This document shows, one piece after another, positions 46,301-55,833 of a DNA stretch of 64,000 bases (within the stretch, counting starts at the first letter, position 1; every line of letters begins with the position of its first letter). This stretch comes from Amoebophrya sp. A120. Lineage: Eukaryota > Sar > Dinophyceae > Syndiniales > Amoebophryaceae. The stretch spans positions 111,727-175,726 of the forward strand of contig CAJINV010000030.1 of the NCBI GenBank assembly GCA_905178155.1, in the 5' to 3' direction. Under the pieces are notes generated by a model, which was given only the letters and a program-made list of their open reading frames with translations, had not been told where the DNA came from and did no database searches. The translations under genes and the position numbers were made by a program.

Positions 46301-48105
46301 ACTACAGACTTGCACTCTTCCAGACCCAGACATATTTGCAATTGATGCGCCGTGATCGTCGCCAATTTGGTCACGCCGCATTCCGGGGATGTGATGTCGG
46401 GAAAAAAAACGAGTATCAAAGGCGGAAGCATGCCCCAACCATATGCGGAAGCATTTTTTACCTCTGTCGTGTATTCGCATGACAAGCAAAAAAGATTTTT
46501 CTTCGCATGAGCAATCCGTTCCAAATATGGTAAGGAGATGTTTTTCTGAAGGATAGCGTCGGAGTTTCGCAAAACTCTGGGCGAGCTATGTTGTGGGCAA
46601 GCGATTTTTTTTTCCAGTGAGTTAAAAACTTTGAATTCCTATCAAAAAAGGTGTGCTTTTGCTGCACAAAATGCGTGCGCGTCACAACCTATTTAGTTAT
46701 GAGCTCACGCATTACTGCAGTAACTAGGGCTAAAGCAAACTTGCTAGACAAATAGGTAATTTAAAGGCAGGACGAATCCACGACGCAGCTTGCCTTTAAG
46801 CGATCTAGTAGGTGCTGTCTAGCTACTTTGTGACATGCATACAGAACAGTACAGGTACACCATTATAGTTTCGAAACGCATTACAAAACAGCATGACTAT
46901 GTTGAGGCGTTTTCACCATCTAGTAAAACTTTTAATTCACCTGGAAAGAAAACTGCTTTCCTACACCATACGAGCTAGCGAAGGACTTTCCCTCCGAAGG
47001 CGACCCGAGTGTTCCAGATTTAACGCTGCTCCAGCGGTTGCCGCTCTTGTTCCGGGGCAACAAGTATCCATTGCAAACGTGTCCGGGCCTGGAATGGTGC
47101 AGGTTTGAACTTGTGATGCGAGTTGTAGACCAGACAAAATCTTGCCATGCAACAAAGCGCATTTTGTGATTTCTTCCATGCCGGAGCTTCTGGGTCATGC
47201 GAGAAAGCATGACTAAGTCCGCAAATTTCCAGACCCGGACATATTTGCAATGCTGCATAAGAGATCCGTTATTGCTGTCGCGGCCATCAAGCAGGTAAAG
47301 ATTCTGAAGACCGCATCCGAGTGCGAGGAAGCGGCGCGCTCGGGGTACTCCGATCCCGACTATGGAAGCAAGACGGTGCTCCAGTTATCCACGACAAAAG
47401 CACGTGTAAGTCCGCACCATATTCTTAAACCAAACACCAGGCAACTGATGCACTACCAGCGAAAAAAAAATCCTTATCATGATTGTTTTCTGATTTCTGA
47501 ATAAGAATATGATGCCATCTACATGCAGCTTTTCTTTTGGATAGAAGTATCTTGGTGCGAAGGACTACCAGTCGGCGATGAAGAAACCGATCTACGCGAT
47601 CGAATTCGAAAACACGGTAGTGCTCCGAAAACCGGTCCCGATGATATGCATTTGTAAAAGCATCGCTCTCGTGGCAATTGGAATCCTTGAGTGGCAGACG
47701 CGCACAGCTTACGCTGCTTGTGCGTGTTCTCATTGTCGCTCGTATTCGTTTCTGCATGAGAATATGGCTTGGCTTTTGATTCGGAGCAACAACAAACATG
47801 AATAGCAATTGCTGCGGTTTCGATGCCTTTTTGTTGCATAGATGGAACGTACCGGGAACGCGTTCCAAAACGTGCTGTGTGTGAAGCACCGTCCCGGTTG
47901 GGCCGAAGCCGCGATCGAGGAGGCGACCCGTGTGGCGTGGTCCGATGGGAAGGACGCCGAAGAAGATGCGAAATTGTCCGAGGAAGATGCGAGTGATGGT
48001 GATGAAGATCAAGACGCGAGATTGTCCGACGGAAATGAGCATGAACACGAATCCGACGAAGAAGAGTTTTGGGATGATGGTGTTGTCCCGATGGAGATCT
48101 GCTGA
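34399..48105 (+). CDS. TOP2: DNA topoisomerase II with long C-terminal extension, about 33 exons
   Basis: ATP-dependent nuclear enzyme that passes one DNA duplex through another. Conserved order: RDHVEKRPAIYLGP; NNGSGIP (N-box); GQNGLGAK (ATP lid); EGDSAK (nt 37557) and DQDLDG (38453), the TOPRIM metal site; YYKGLGTST; SYHHGE-like CYHHGE; catalytic Tyr at 40262 in GRYLYTRLS; MVLVNGASGIGTGYS; DYREYHT. The family QTK loop is QVK. Exon starts: 34399(?), 34955, 35548, 35950, 36446, 36796, 37105, 37435, 37795, 38131, 38414, 38814, 39204, 39673, 39951, 40261, 40632, 40896, 41337, 41948, 42205, 42612, 42990, 43474, 44018, 44314, 44813, 45812, 46352, about 46955, 47264, 47545, 47845. Ordinary GT-AG introns precede 35950, 37795, 38814, 40261, 42612, 44018 and 47545; 24 are introners; the one before about 46955 is unresolved. 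The true N-terminus is unresolved. From 44018 on, some 500 residues match nothing I know; phase and lack of an ATG tie them to topoisomerase. Confidence 0.9.
34669..34951. mobile_element. introner, family 2
   Basis: Flanks GTT and CTT. Junction AAG GTT|CCG AGG gives KVPRLHNAAKEIFVNA, matching the topoisomerase II V-P-G-L-x-K-I-F-D-E-I region. Confidence 0.85.
35352..35544. mobile_element. introner, family 6 (single copy)
   Basis: Identical ACA repeats. TIR TCGAAGGAAAAAACTGTTTC against a right arm ending AGTTTTTCCCTTCGA, different from all other families. Junction AAC A|TG AAA gives SWSRNMKE, as in the family's W-x-x-N-M. Confidence 0.85.
36241..36442. mobile_element. introner, family 2
   Basis: Flanks GAG and AAA (two mismatches; the right side is an A-run). 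Left arm TTATGCAGTGCAAATATGTC. Excision yields the frame with NQLWLFVKY. Confidence 0.75.
36523..36792. mobile_element. introner, family 2
   Basis: Flanks CAA and GAA. Junction GTC AA|G GAC restores TQVKDQLTKP, the ATPase-domain QTK loop region. Confidence 0.85.
36866..37101. mobile_element. introner, family 3
   Basis: Flanks TTC and CTT. Left arm ATATGGGATTGTCAGAAGTT, right arm GTAACGTTTGAGATTCCGAT. Junction AGC TTC|ATC AAC. Confidence 0.78.
37175..37431. mobile_element. introner, family 2
   Basis: Identical ACA repeats. Arms ATATCAAGCGCAAAGATGTC and AGACATATTTGCATTTGATA. Junction AAC A|AA ATG. Confidence 0.9.
37885..38127. mobile_element. introner, family 1
   Basis: Flanks GCC and ATC. 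Arms CTATGACTTGCAAAATTATC and GCGATATTTTTGCAATTCAT. Junction GAT GCC|TTG TTT continues NVRDCSDALFHGNKEIQ. Confidence 0.78.
38205..38410. mobile_element. introner, family 3
   Basis: Identical GAA repeats. Arms TTCTCTACTGTTGCGCTCTC and GCAACATTTGAGAACTCCAT. Junction CCG AA|A AAG precedes the TOPRIM IMIMTDQDLDG. Confidence 0.87.
38901..39200. mobile_element. introner, family 4
   Basis: Flanks AAA and CAA. Arms GAGTAAAAACGTCCCCTCCA and GTGGGGACGTTTTTACTTTG. Junction GAA A|AC AAG. Confidence 0.85.
39434..39669. mobile_element. introner, family 1
   Basis: Identical AAG repeats. Arms CTATGCAATGCAACAGTATC and GATACTTTTGCAATGCATAG. Junction TTG AAG|CCG ACC rebuilds VDGLKPTQRK, which fixes the element borders by homology. 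Confidence 0.93.
39743..39947. mobile_element. introner, family 7 (diverged, single copy)
   Basis: Left TTATGGAAGAAAAAAGTG, right GCTTTTCTCCGCGATGC; flanks AGA and AAC. Excision gives KVAQMVGYVSENGCYHHGE, matching the family, although TIR identity is weak. Confidence 0.7.
40460..40628. mobile_element. introner, family 1
   Basis: Flanks ATA and ATC. Left TTATGCATTGCAAGAGCATC, right GCGATGCTTTTGTAGTGGAT. Junction CCA ATA|GCG ATC. Confidence 0.82.
40719..40892. mobile_element. introner, family 1
   Basis: Flanks GTG and GAG. Left ATACGAAGTGCAAAAGTAAA, right GCGATACTTTTGCCTTGATA. Junction GAG GTG|ACG CCG. Confidence 0.82.
41066..41333. mobile_element. introner, family 3
   Basis: Identical TGC repeats. 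Arms carry TCTCAAACG and CTCAGCTGTTACAT with complements on the right. Junction GAT GC|G AAG. Confidence 0.87.
41649..41944. mobile_element. introner, family 4
   Basis: Flanks CAC and TAC. Arms CAGGAAAAACATGGTCCCCA and GGGGTGGGGACGTTTTTGCT. Junction CTC AC|C GAA. Confidence 0.85.
42029..42201. mobile_element. introner, family 1
   Basis: Flanks GCA and AAA. Left GTATCCTCTGCAAAAGTACT, right TACGATGCTTTTGCATTGCA. Junction GTG CA|A GGA. Confidence 0.8.
42723..42986. mobile_element. introner, family 5
   Basis: Arms CTATGACAATAGACTAACCC and GGGAGTTGTCTATTAGCATA; the right arm aligns with the family 5 element at 12332. Flanks ATG and CGT no longer match, yet excision of element plus 3 bases keeps frame. 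Confidence 0.72.
43177..43470. mobile_element. introner, family 2 variant
   Basis: Identical AGC repeats. Arms GCATTCCTAAAGTGGCTGGG and CCAGCCACGCTTAGAATGAA share substitutions not found in other family 2 copies. Junction GAG C|TG GTG. Confidence 0.88.
44055..44310. mobile_element. introner, family 3
   Basis: Flanks CGA and GGA. Arms GTATGGCCTTGTCAGCTGTT and GTAACAGCTGGCAATCCCAT. Junction ACC GA|A TAT. Confidence 0.8.
44357..44809. mobile_element. introner, family 8, apparently with a nested family 2 remnant
   Basis: Outer arms CTAGTTGCGACAGGTGCTT and AGCACATGTCAAGCAACTAG are complementary apart from small indels. Inside, 44420..44715 has family 2-like ends (TATGTCTGGTTGTAGAAACC and CCCAGACCCAGACATGATAT). 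Flanks AGC and GTC do not match; the exact borders are set only by phase. Confidence 0.6.
45434..45808. mobile_element. introner, family 4
   Basis: Identical TGG repeats. Arms ATGGAAAAACAATGCCCCCG and GGGGTGGGGGCGTTTTTGCT. Junction ATG TGG|CAG GCG. Lies in the C-terminal extension. Confidence 0.87.
46085..46348. mobile_element. introner, family 2
   Basis: Arms GTATGAATTGCAAATGTGTC and AGACATATTTGCAATTGATG. Flanks CAT and GCC differ; the frame is nonetheless kept (CCC CAT|GTG ATC). Confidence 0.75.
47064..47260. mobile_element. introner, family 2
   Basis: Arms GTATCCATTGCAAACGTGTC and GGACATATTTGCAATGCTGC. Flanks CAA and GAG. Junction AAC AA|A TCC. Confidence 0.78.
47644..47841. mobile_element. 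introner, family 1
   Basis: Identical ATG repeats. Arms ATATGCATTTGTAAAAGCAT and CGATGCCTTTTTGTTGCATA. Junction CCG ATG|GAA CGT opens the last exon. Confidence 0.85.
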
Positions 48106-51063
48106 GTCGTGACGCAGTTGCTCTTGTAGTTTTGTGTTGTGTTCTTAATATCGGTTATTTTTCAATCACTGTAGAAACTTCGTTTAGTCCTGGTATAAGT
48201 GGCTCTCGACACGATAGAGAAATAGACAAATAACAGTGGCGGTCATTTATTGTCCCGCCCCGCGACCACTCGTGCTAGGTACTAGTACCAGTACTTTCTT
48301 CGAAGACAGAGATATCCACAGAGATGGCGCAACTTCAATTTGAAGACGGACACGAGAATGCAACTGTTTCTAGAATTCAACTAAAAATCTTTTATTTCTT
48401 TATTTATTTCTTTACGATAGAAGACGAAAGAGATATTGTCAGAAAAACCGACCGCAGTACGACGTATGCCACCTTCTACCGTTTTGCTGATATAAGGAGA
48501 AGAATTGCTGTGCGACTTTTGTTTTGATTGAGGTGGTGAAACCGCGCATAGTCGCCTTTTCTGTACCCTCACTCGAAGTCATATGGTCTTTTTGCACAAG
48601 CAACTTCCTATCCATCCCGAGCCAACGGTCTTTTTTGCACAAGCAACTTCCTGTTCCTACCCATATTGAGCCAAATAACTGAAGAGAATCGAATGTGGAC
48701 AGTTGAACAGAAATTATCAAGTATAATTTTGAGGACGAATTTTGAATACCGGAAGATATAAGATGCGACATTCTCGCAGCAAGTCCACGGAGCAAGTTTC
48801 TTTTTAGGTTTGCTCGAAAAGTAGAGGATTAGGCACCCAGCACAGGCAAATTCACTAAAAGCTCAAATTCCGTATCAAAAGTTTTGTGTCGCAATAGATG
48901 ATGTAGTTTTCATTTTGTATTTGATTGTAGGCAGAGAAGGAGAAAAAAGACAACTTTTTATAATACTACTTATGAAAAAAAAACTGAAACTACAACAGAA
49001 CGGAAGCGAACCGATTGCGCAATCCATTTCTTCGAAATTTCTTGCTACGTTACAAAATAACTTAGACTCACCAGTTTCAATGTTGTGGAAATTCTCAACA
49101 AAAGCAAAGCGCCAACTTGTGGTCCACACCTTCGCAGACTTTGTCGATCATGAAATACCACTAGAGAAGCAAGAAGTGTCAACTCCTGTTGCAGAAATGC
49201 TGCATTGTTGGATGTCGATGTTGTTGTGAGAAAAATAGTGCGTATACCAAGACGGTAAGGTCGCCTCTACTAGAATTTAGTATGCGTGGTTAAGAATTAG
49301 CTCATGAATAGCTCCAGCTGCACTCTTAAAGTTCTGGAGCGCCGCCCTGCAGCCGAGCCGAGCCGTAAAGTTCTGATCTGATACTATCTTCAACCTTGAT
49401 TGTGTGGGCCAGCTTTTGCTGCTTTACACTGCCGTTCGTTTTATCAACTAGTATAGCGTTGTCATTTCAACCGATACAAGAACTACAAGAATCCAGAGAC
49501 TTTTCGATCCAAGAAGTACAAGAAAACGGAAAGCGAAAGTTTTCTAGAGTGGCTGAACTTAACTATAACTTCCATCAGAAAAAATAAAAATCCGATAAAA
49601 ATCAAAAAAATCGTATGAAAAACCGTGGTGGGACGAACGAGTCCAGAAATGCTGTATGTCTTTCAATACATGGGCTTTTTGGCGGAAGAGGAGATGACTT
49701 TAAGAATGTGGTAGAGGACTTGAAAAGCGAAGAATTTGAAATCGAGAAAGGGCAAGAGCAGCACTACAGATCAAGGAATATGATCGGAACGGCAACAAAG
49801 TGCCTGCGACTGCGTGCATTGCGCATGACAAGTTTGACGCTTATTTTCAACTTTTTTCACTTCTGAAGCTCAGGGACAGGACAGGAAAGGAGCAGCCCCA
49901 CATAGAGGCATCGCACTGCGGCTGCGCAGTTTTTCTGTTTTTCGCATTACAGATTCGATGTTCTCCGTCGTCGTTGTACTTATGTGAGTGCCAAGGTCTT
50001 GCCCATTTTTTCTTAGATTGTGAAAGCGAGAATCTACAACGTCAAGTGTTCAAGAATACGCTAAGGCCCAACGGTATTGGTCGAGCGGTCGTTCGCTCGT
50101 TCGTTTATTCAGGGACGCCGCGTGGTCTGCGTTGTTTTCATGTAGTATCTTCTGCGGGCGCACGACTTTCCTGCTGCGTTGTTGATGAAGAGAATATACA
50201 GCTCCTGCTCGGACGTCATCAGTTTTTTTTTCTTTTTCGTGCCGCTCCGGTCCCGCTTGACACTTGCTTCTATCCACGGAAGATCATAAGTAGTTTCTGG
50301 CGTCTGTACAACTGGGTGTTTTTTTCGGCGATAGCTGCAAATCGTCCATCAGGCTCTCGAGGCTTTGGGGGCGAAGAGCGCCCGGAAAAAAAAACCATCC
50401 ATGGGCAGCATACAAATGCTGCGTTGAGACCCCCGCTCGTTCTCGTTGTCCCTCCACGACCAGGTTGTCCGCGTCGCGGCTCGCTCAGGCAAACGAAAAA
50501 TCTCTATCATCAGACTTCACCCGTGCCGACGACAGGCACAAGTCCTTTCGCATCTCTCCGTCACAAATTTAGATTTCCGCAAACCACGAGTTTTCGATTG
50601 AAATCACACGGAGTGCTGCTACCAAGAAACGGAAATGAACGACGGCAACATCTTTGTTCGAGAAGATGCAGACGGAAGGTGTCAAGTCCGGAAATCGTGG
50701 ACGTCCGGCACGTACGGTCGCGATGAGCATTACAAAATCGTGAAAACGTGATCGGCACATGAAAAGTCTCTTCGCAACATGTTGAGCCCCTTCCTGCAGT
50801 GTGGCCATTCCATTTTCGTTCCCTGATGATCAATCAGAAGAAAATCGCGAATTTAAATAAGAAGTCTTTATTTCGCGAAAAGCGTCATGTCTCCGATTTC
50901 AAACTCGTGTCGTCTGCTGGAACTGAGCACTGCAGTGAACAATTTGAAGCCATTTTTGTGTCTTGCATTCGTTTTTCAATCTCATAGTCGGGGCCGAGTC
51001 TTCCTTCTCATCGACGCTGGAACGCACGTCGACACGCCAGGAACCAAAATTGCAATTGCGCGA
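48106..51063. other. long stretch without a confident gene
   Basis: AT-rich, with two copies of TTTTTGCACAAGCAACTTCC at about 48589 and 48632. A 308-codon open frame (49800..50726) exists but lacks an ATG, is Arg/Ser/Phe-rich and shows no domain or introner, so it is not called. A short ATG frame at 49615..49866 is likewise unsupported. No introner ends were found, in contrast to the genes on both sides. Confidence 0.5.
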
Positions 51064-54000
51064 ATGGATGATGATGACGACGAAGGCTTACAATTCGAAC
51101 TCGTAGACAGCAGCGTCATTCGGCGATCCACGTGCCTTGGGAGCCAAGTTGATGCTGAAGTTGTTCCTGCGGAGTCTGCTTTGGCGACAATGTCGAAGTA
51201 TGACAGGCGGAGCCAGGTATTTCATTGAAATTTTGGAACGGCTTTGAGACTTGCTTTTTCGTTGATTATCTCAGCGAAAACGAAAGCGCTTGTCCAAACA
51301 GAATTTTTTTCTATTTGGACAAACTTATTTTCTTGAAGAGAATTTGCACTGTATGAATGTAGTCAAGCCAATATGTACAGGTGGGGCTTGCATAGAAATC
51401 ACAGCAAAGTGGAGATAACGACTTCAATTTGCCAGCAAAAATACAGTCTCAGTCGTCCAGATCTTTTCAATCGATACACCACAAAAGCGCTCAAAAGTAC
51501 CGCGACGCTCAAGCCAAGTAAGACCGAGTTAGCCGCTGGGGTCGCATATCGATCGCGCTCATCATTCGGGTCTGGAAAATTGCAAATTCTGTATAGCTAT
51601 CGATGCTGCCAGAAAGTAAATGCAGACAACAAAACTGTATGATGCAAAATTACAATTACGGGCAGCATTCCCTCCAGTTGTGCCAGTTGTATGTTGATGA
51701 GTCCAGTTTTTCAACAACACTCGCATCACGAATGGCAATGGAAATGGCATAATCATGGACTTTACGATTTTGCATATGTGAATTATTGATATTGTGAGAC
51801 TTCTTGCAGCCGAAGCCGTGATGGAAATCGTCCAAAAGGCCGGGCAAATTTCTGACGACTCGGAACTATTTGCACTGGATGTCACGGTGACGCTAGACAA
51901 ATCGGGCTCGTCACCAACAGCTACCCTCTTTCCGAACTGTGCGAACCCGAAGTGCAACGAGAATTTGATGAGCGACCTCAAACACTACCGCGTCGCACCA
52001 AACGCAGCTATCTTCTGCCAGAACTGCTGGGACGGAGGCTTCAAACACCACGACAAGTATCGCGACGTCCCCGTTCCACCCGCGCATTCCTTCCTAGAGA
52101 ACTTCATGCAAGAGGAGAGACGCTTGAAGGCGGAAAAAACCGAGGACGAGCAGGACGCAGCACCGCGCGTCGGTGGCCGCTTTCCGAAGCGCTGGGGTGC
52201 GATGTCGAAGCTCCACGAGGAACAGGACGGCTATCTCCTTTTCCGACTGCAAGAAAGCGAGAAATTTCACCTGGGTCGCGAACTAAAAGTGGAGCCCTTG
52301 CTGCGCGTCGATCCGGTCAAGGGGACGTTCGCGTTCTGCGCTCGAAAATACAAAATGAACGGGACAGGTGGTGACAAGGAATGGGAGGCAGAGCGGGACT
52401 TTTTCGCACGGGAGGTAGAAAATAACCAAACAAGCCACTCTGCTCTGATCGGCGTAATCGCGTCTAACGAGACCATCGACGGCATTCCGAGCATCCTCAC
52501 CACCGCGGTCATCTCCGCAACACAGGGACTACCGGCAGGCTGCAGTTTTCAAAAGGCGCTGGGTTTCTTCTTGTCTGGGTTCAACGGGTTGCAGTGGCTA
52601 CACCAGAAGGGCTACGTTCACCGTGATCTGAAGCCAGCAAATATGGGGATCGACGCAAAGAACTACCCTACCGATTTGGTGTGCAAACTAATGGACTTCG
52701 GCCACGCAGCAAAATACACTGACGGCGGCGATTTCTGCTGGACCTCGCTCGCAGACGCGCCATCAGTCTCCCCAGAGCAGACGCAGAAGTGGATGGCCGA
52801 CATTCTGAACTTGCAGCTTGGTCCAAATCCGCACCCAACTTCGGTTTTTCCTTTTTACGCGCTGGTCCAAGAGTTGGTGAAGGAACAAATTTCGACACCA
52901 CAGCGAAGGGACTACTGGGGTCTGGGGGTGTCCTATTTCACGATCGCGGTGTTCCACTTCGCCAGACACTTGAAGGTCATTCAGGACATCGAGAAGTTGC
53001 TTCAGAACGACCACCCATTCAAGGGCTTCGGGGTGGAGTACGCTTTGCCGTACTGGGAACGACACGGAGATAAATTCCGACTCCCCGATCCAGTAGAGCT
53101 CGTCGACCCCACGACCAATACAAAACAAGAAACGAATAACCCTCCACCCGAAGATGTTGAAGGCGCCCTAGGAATCGAGTATCCTGTGCAAAAGTATCGC
53201 ACTCGTACTAATTGCGTTTTTTATGCATTACAAATCTGGTCCCTAAGGCAAATCCGCATTACAAATTAAATTTGTAATGCTGAGCAAATTTGCAATGCAA
53301 TTCATACTAGTACTATGATACTTTTGCAGTTCATATCGAGAACGGAGACGCAAATGCAGTGATCGCAAAGGAGGACGAGGATGACATGCTGGGAAATTTC
53401 AAGTCCGGCAGCGACAGCAGCTTAGGTCCGCAAAAAAGTATGAAGAAGGTCCAGCGCGCCGCAGTGGCCCAGAAAATCCCAACTCATGGTGGTGCCAGTG
53501 ACAAAAGCAGCGCCCCTGCGTCGTCTCCCGACACCACGTCCAGTTCCGGGTTTCCTGCAAGCTCGTCCAACAGCACCGGAACCGGGGCCGGGTCATCCTC
53601 AACCACAACTGCCGGCGGGCACAAGGCAGAACTACTGTCAGCGGCACCAGCAGGGAATCCAGGAAGCTTTTTCGATGATAAGGATACGCAATGCAAAAGT
53701 GTCGTACTACTACAAATAGCATCACAAATTTCATCGTCAAGAAATAAGAAGTGGAGATTGTCATTCTGTTTCAGGTTTGAAAAGACAAAGAGATCTTTGA
53801 TGCTGCATGACTACAATGAAAATTTATACGAGTCGTCCGTGCGACGCTTTTGCAATGCGGGCATAAAGGATATCCAGTGCAGATACGTCTGGGTCTGGAA
53901 TATAGCAAAAATTGATGTCGTGCATGTTCTGCATGATCCAGGATTTCTGTGGTGTATGCCCCAGCATCACGACAGATTTTGTGATAACTTCCCGATGCCT

Positions 54001-54741
54001 ATACTGTATGAGACGTGCAAGTGCTCCCTTCGCGTATCAGAAACTGGACTACTATTGCTGGTAACGCAATACAGATTCTTGTAGACCCCATTTTGCATTC
54101 CATGCACCTGGAGGGCACAAGCCTCATACCATACCATCCAAAGTCAGCATCACAAGTCCCACCTTTCCAGACCCAGACAACATACTTGCAATGGATAAAG
54201 GATAAGCAGGAACAATTCGGCGGGGCGAAGAAGTCTGCCGCATCGAAGAAAACGCTAGGTCGACAACCTAAAATACTACCTGCGGGTAACGCTGATCAGG
54301 ACAAGCAGCCCGACTATGCAACCTACCCATTGCAATACCCATCTGCAGGCGGAATAAACATCGGGCAGCCAGAAGCAAAAGTGCGGCCCAGCAGAAGTGA
54401 AGGATTGCTTCTTGCCGCTCGAAGTGGTACTGTAGTGTGATAAGTGTCTATCTGCTTCTATTCCTGTGTTCGTATCCACCTTTGCTTGGAGTTACGGCAC
54501 CTGTGCCCAAGTTGTCTTCAGTCGTATTGTTGGTGAAAAACAAAAAGTAGATGAATTCGAAATATTTATGAAAACCTTCATTTGAGGTCGAGCGGGCAAA
54601 AAACCGGCCGTGGACCTCGGTCTGGATGCGTTAGACCACCTGAATGACCTCGGCGAAGACACCAATACCCAATCACAGAATCCGGGCCCGAGTGGGAAAG
54701 GAAAGAAGCGCAATGCGGCAGCGGCTAAGCAGTGGAAATAA
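51064..54741 (+). CDS. protein kinase domain protein, 775 aa
   Basis: Exons 51064..51216, 51436..51517, 51810..53178, 53340..53683, 54202..54426, 54587..54741 total 2,328 nt (776 codons) with consistent phases; the ATG precedes an Asp run. A Cys pair CANPKC followed by CQNC (residues about 122-147) may bind zinc. The kinase domain shows FCARKYKM (possible ATP-anchoring Lys), EWEAERDFF (possible helix-C Glu), YVHRDLKPANMG catalytic loop (about 345), LMDFGHAA (about 373) and DYWGLGVSYF (subdomain IX). These essential residues suggest an active Ser/Thr-type kinase, though the N-lobe glycine loop is not obvious. The C-terminal 220 residues or so are Ser/Gly/Lys-rich and end in KKRNAAAAKQWK. Introns: GT-AG at 51217 (GTATTT), 51518 (GTAAGA) and 54427 (GTACTG); introners at 53179 and a back-to-back pair at 53684. 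The first two exons are less certain than the rest. Confidence 0.82.
53179..53336. mobile_element. introner, family 1
   Basis: Identical CGA repeats. Arms GTATCCTGTGCAAAAGTATC and GATACTTTTGCAGTTCATAT. Junction ATC GA|G AAC. Confidence 0.92.
53684..53866. mobile_element. introner, family 1, first of a back-to-back pair
   Basis: AGG at 53681-53683 and 53867-53869. Arms ATACGCAATGCAAAAGTGTC and GCGACGCTTTTGCAATGCGG. The right AGG is also the left AGG of the next element, leaving no exon between. Confidence 0.88.
53870..54198. mobile_element. introner, family 2, second of a back-to-back pair
   Basis: AGG at 53867-53869 and 54199-54201. Arms ATATCCAGTGCAGATACGTC and AACATACTTGCAATGGATAA. Removing both elements and two AGG copies gives AAG G|AT AAG in frame. 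Confidence 0.88.
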
Positions 54742-55023
54742 GCGTGGGTCGTCAAACATTTTTCTTGCAGCAGCTCGTTATAGTTAATATCATAAGTAGC
54801 CAAGATCGTTTGCGGATTCGTAGACGAATCCGCAAATAAAGTGGGCGATCGAGGACACTTTTTCCCTCTTACAAAGCTAGTTAGCTTGGTGATCAAATCC
54901 AAGCAGGGTATGAAAAATCAATATCATCCTTGTCATGCATTTTGTAGTTTAAGAGCAAAACTAGTGCGTTTTTATATAGCTCATACCTAGATTTTTAGAC
55001 AGCTTTGAAATATATATACTTTT

Positions 55024-55833
55024 GTGCGCGATCGACCTTGTTTGCAACCAGTAGCACTAGCCGTAGCCGAAAAGCAGGAACATTGTTGCAATCCTTTCGA
55101 CGACCCACACGTATTTGCAGCCGTTCATATCCGAGTCGCAGGTCTCCTCGAAGCCGAAGGCGTTCATCCTGAAAGCAAGGAAGTCCAACGATATGGGCCG
55201 CTCAGCTGTTCTTGCAATCTCGTATATCACTTACAGCACCAGGAACAAGTAACTTTTTGCTTTCATGTACACAAAATTAGCCACCAAGGCGATGGCAGTC
55301 GAAACGTTTTTCCAACGCATTTGGAGTCGAAAGCAGGTCATGATTTTAGATGAGGCGACGTCTCGGCTCAATATCGTTGCCCCAATTCGATGAAGCTGTA
55401 CTACCTGCAAATTTTCATTGCCCCCACGTTGGGTCCATAAGGAGCACATCGCTGTCACAATTCTGCTTTGTTAATGGTCAGCATTGACGTCGTGTGAGAT
55501 TGAAACGCCTGAGCGGTCCATAATTCACGGGTCCGCCTCCTCTACATCTGAATCTGCCGCGAGCCCCGACTTACTATCCTGTGCAAAATTTTCGCATTGG
55601 TACTAACACCAGTCACATCTTTTGCATAGAAGGAGAATCAGCAACACACAATCAAGTTGGGAAAATGTGTATAGGTCAATGACTACGTACAGATGTGATG
55701 TTTTTGCAATGCATACTTGCTCGACGACAGCAACCGCGATTCTGATTCGCTTTTCTTCGGTTCCAGCTCTGCTTATCAAGTGCACGCATGTCAAGGTCCT
55801 TGTCAGGGAAAGGCACAAGTGGTATTGCGCTAG
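55024..55833 (+). CDS. hypothetical protein, incomplete model
   Basis: The best-supported part is ...ETPERSIIHG...ASPDL|LDDSNRDSDSLFFG...VVLR-stop, in frame across the introner 55574..55716 (exons ending 55573 and starting 55720, stop TAG at 55831-55833). Upstream, an open stretch ending at a GTAACT donor (55249), with PFDDPHVFAAVHIRVAGLLE, may be an earlier exon, joined in phase 0 to an acceptor near 55498. No start codon is secure. No family recognised. Confidence 0.4.
55574..55716. mobile_element. introner, family 1
   Basis: Flanks TTA and TTG. Arms CTATCCTGTGCAAAATTTTC and TGTGATGTTTTTGCAATGCA. Junction GAC TTA|CTC GAC. Confidence 0.8.

Noticed and set aside
49800-50726. 308-codon open frame on the + strand
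   Set aside because: No ATG start, biased Arg/Ser/Phe composition, no recognisable motif and no junction evidence.
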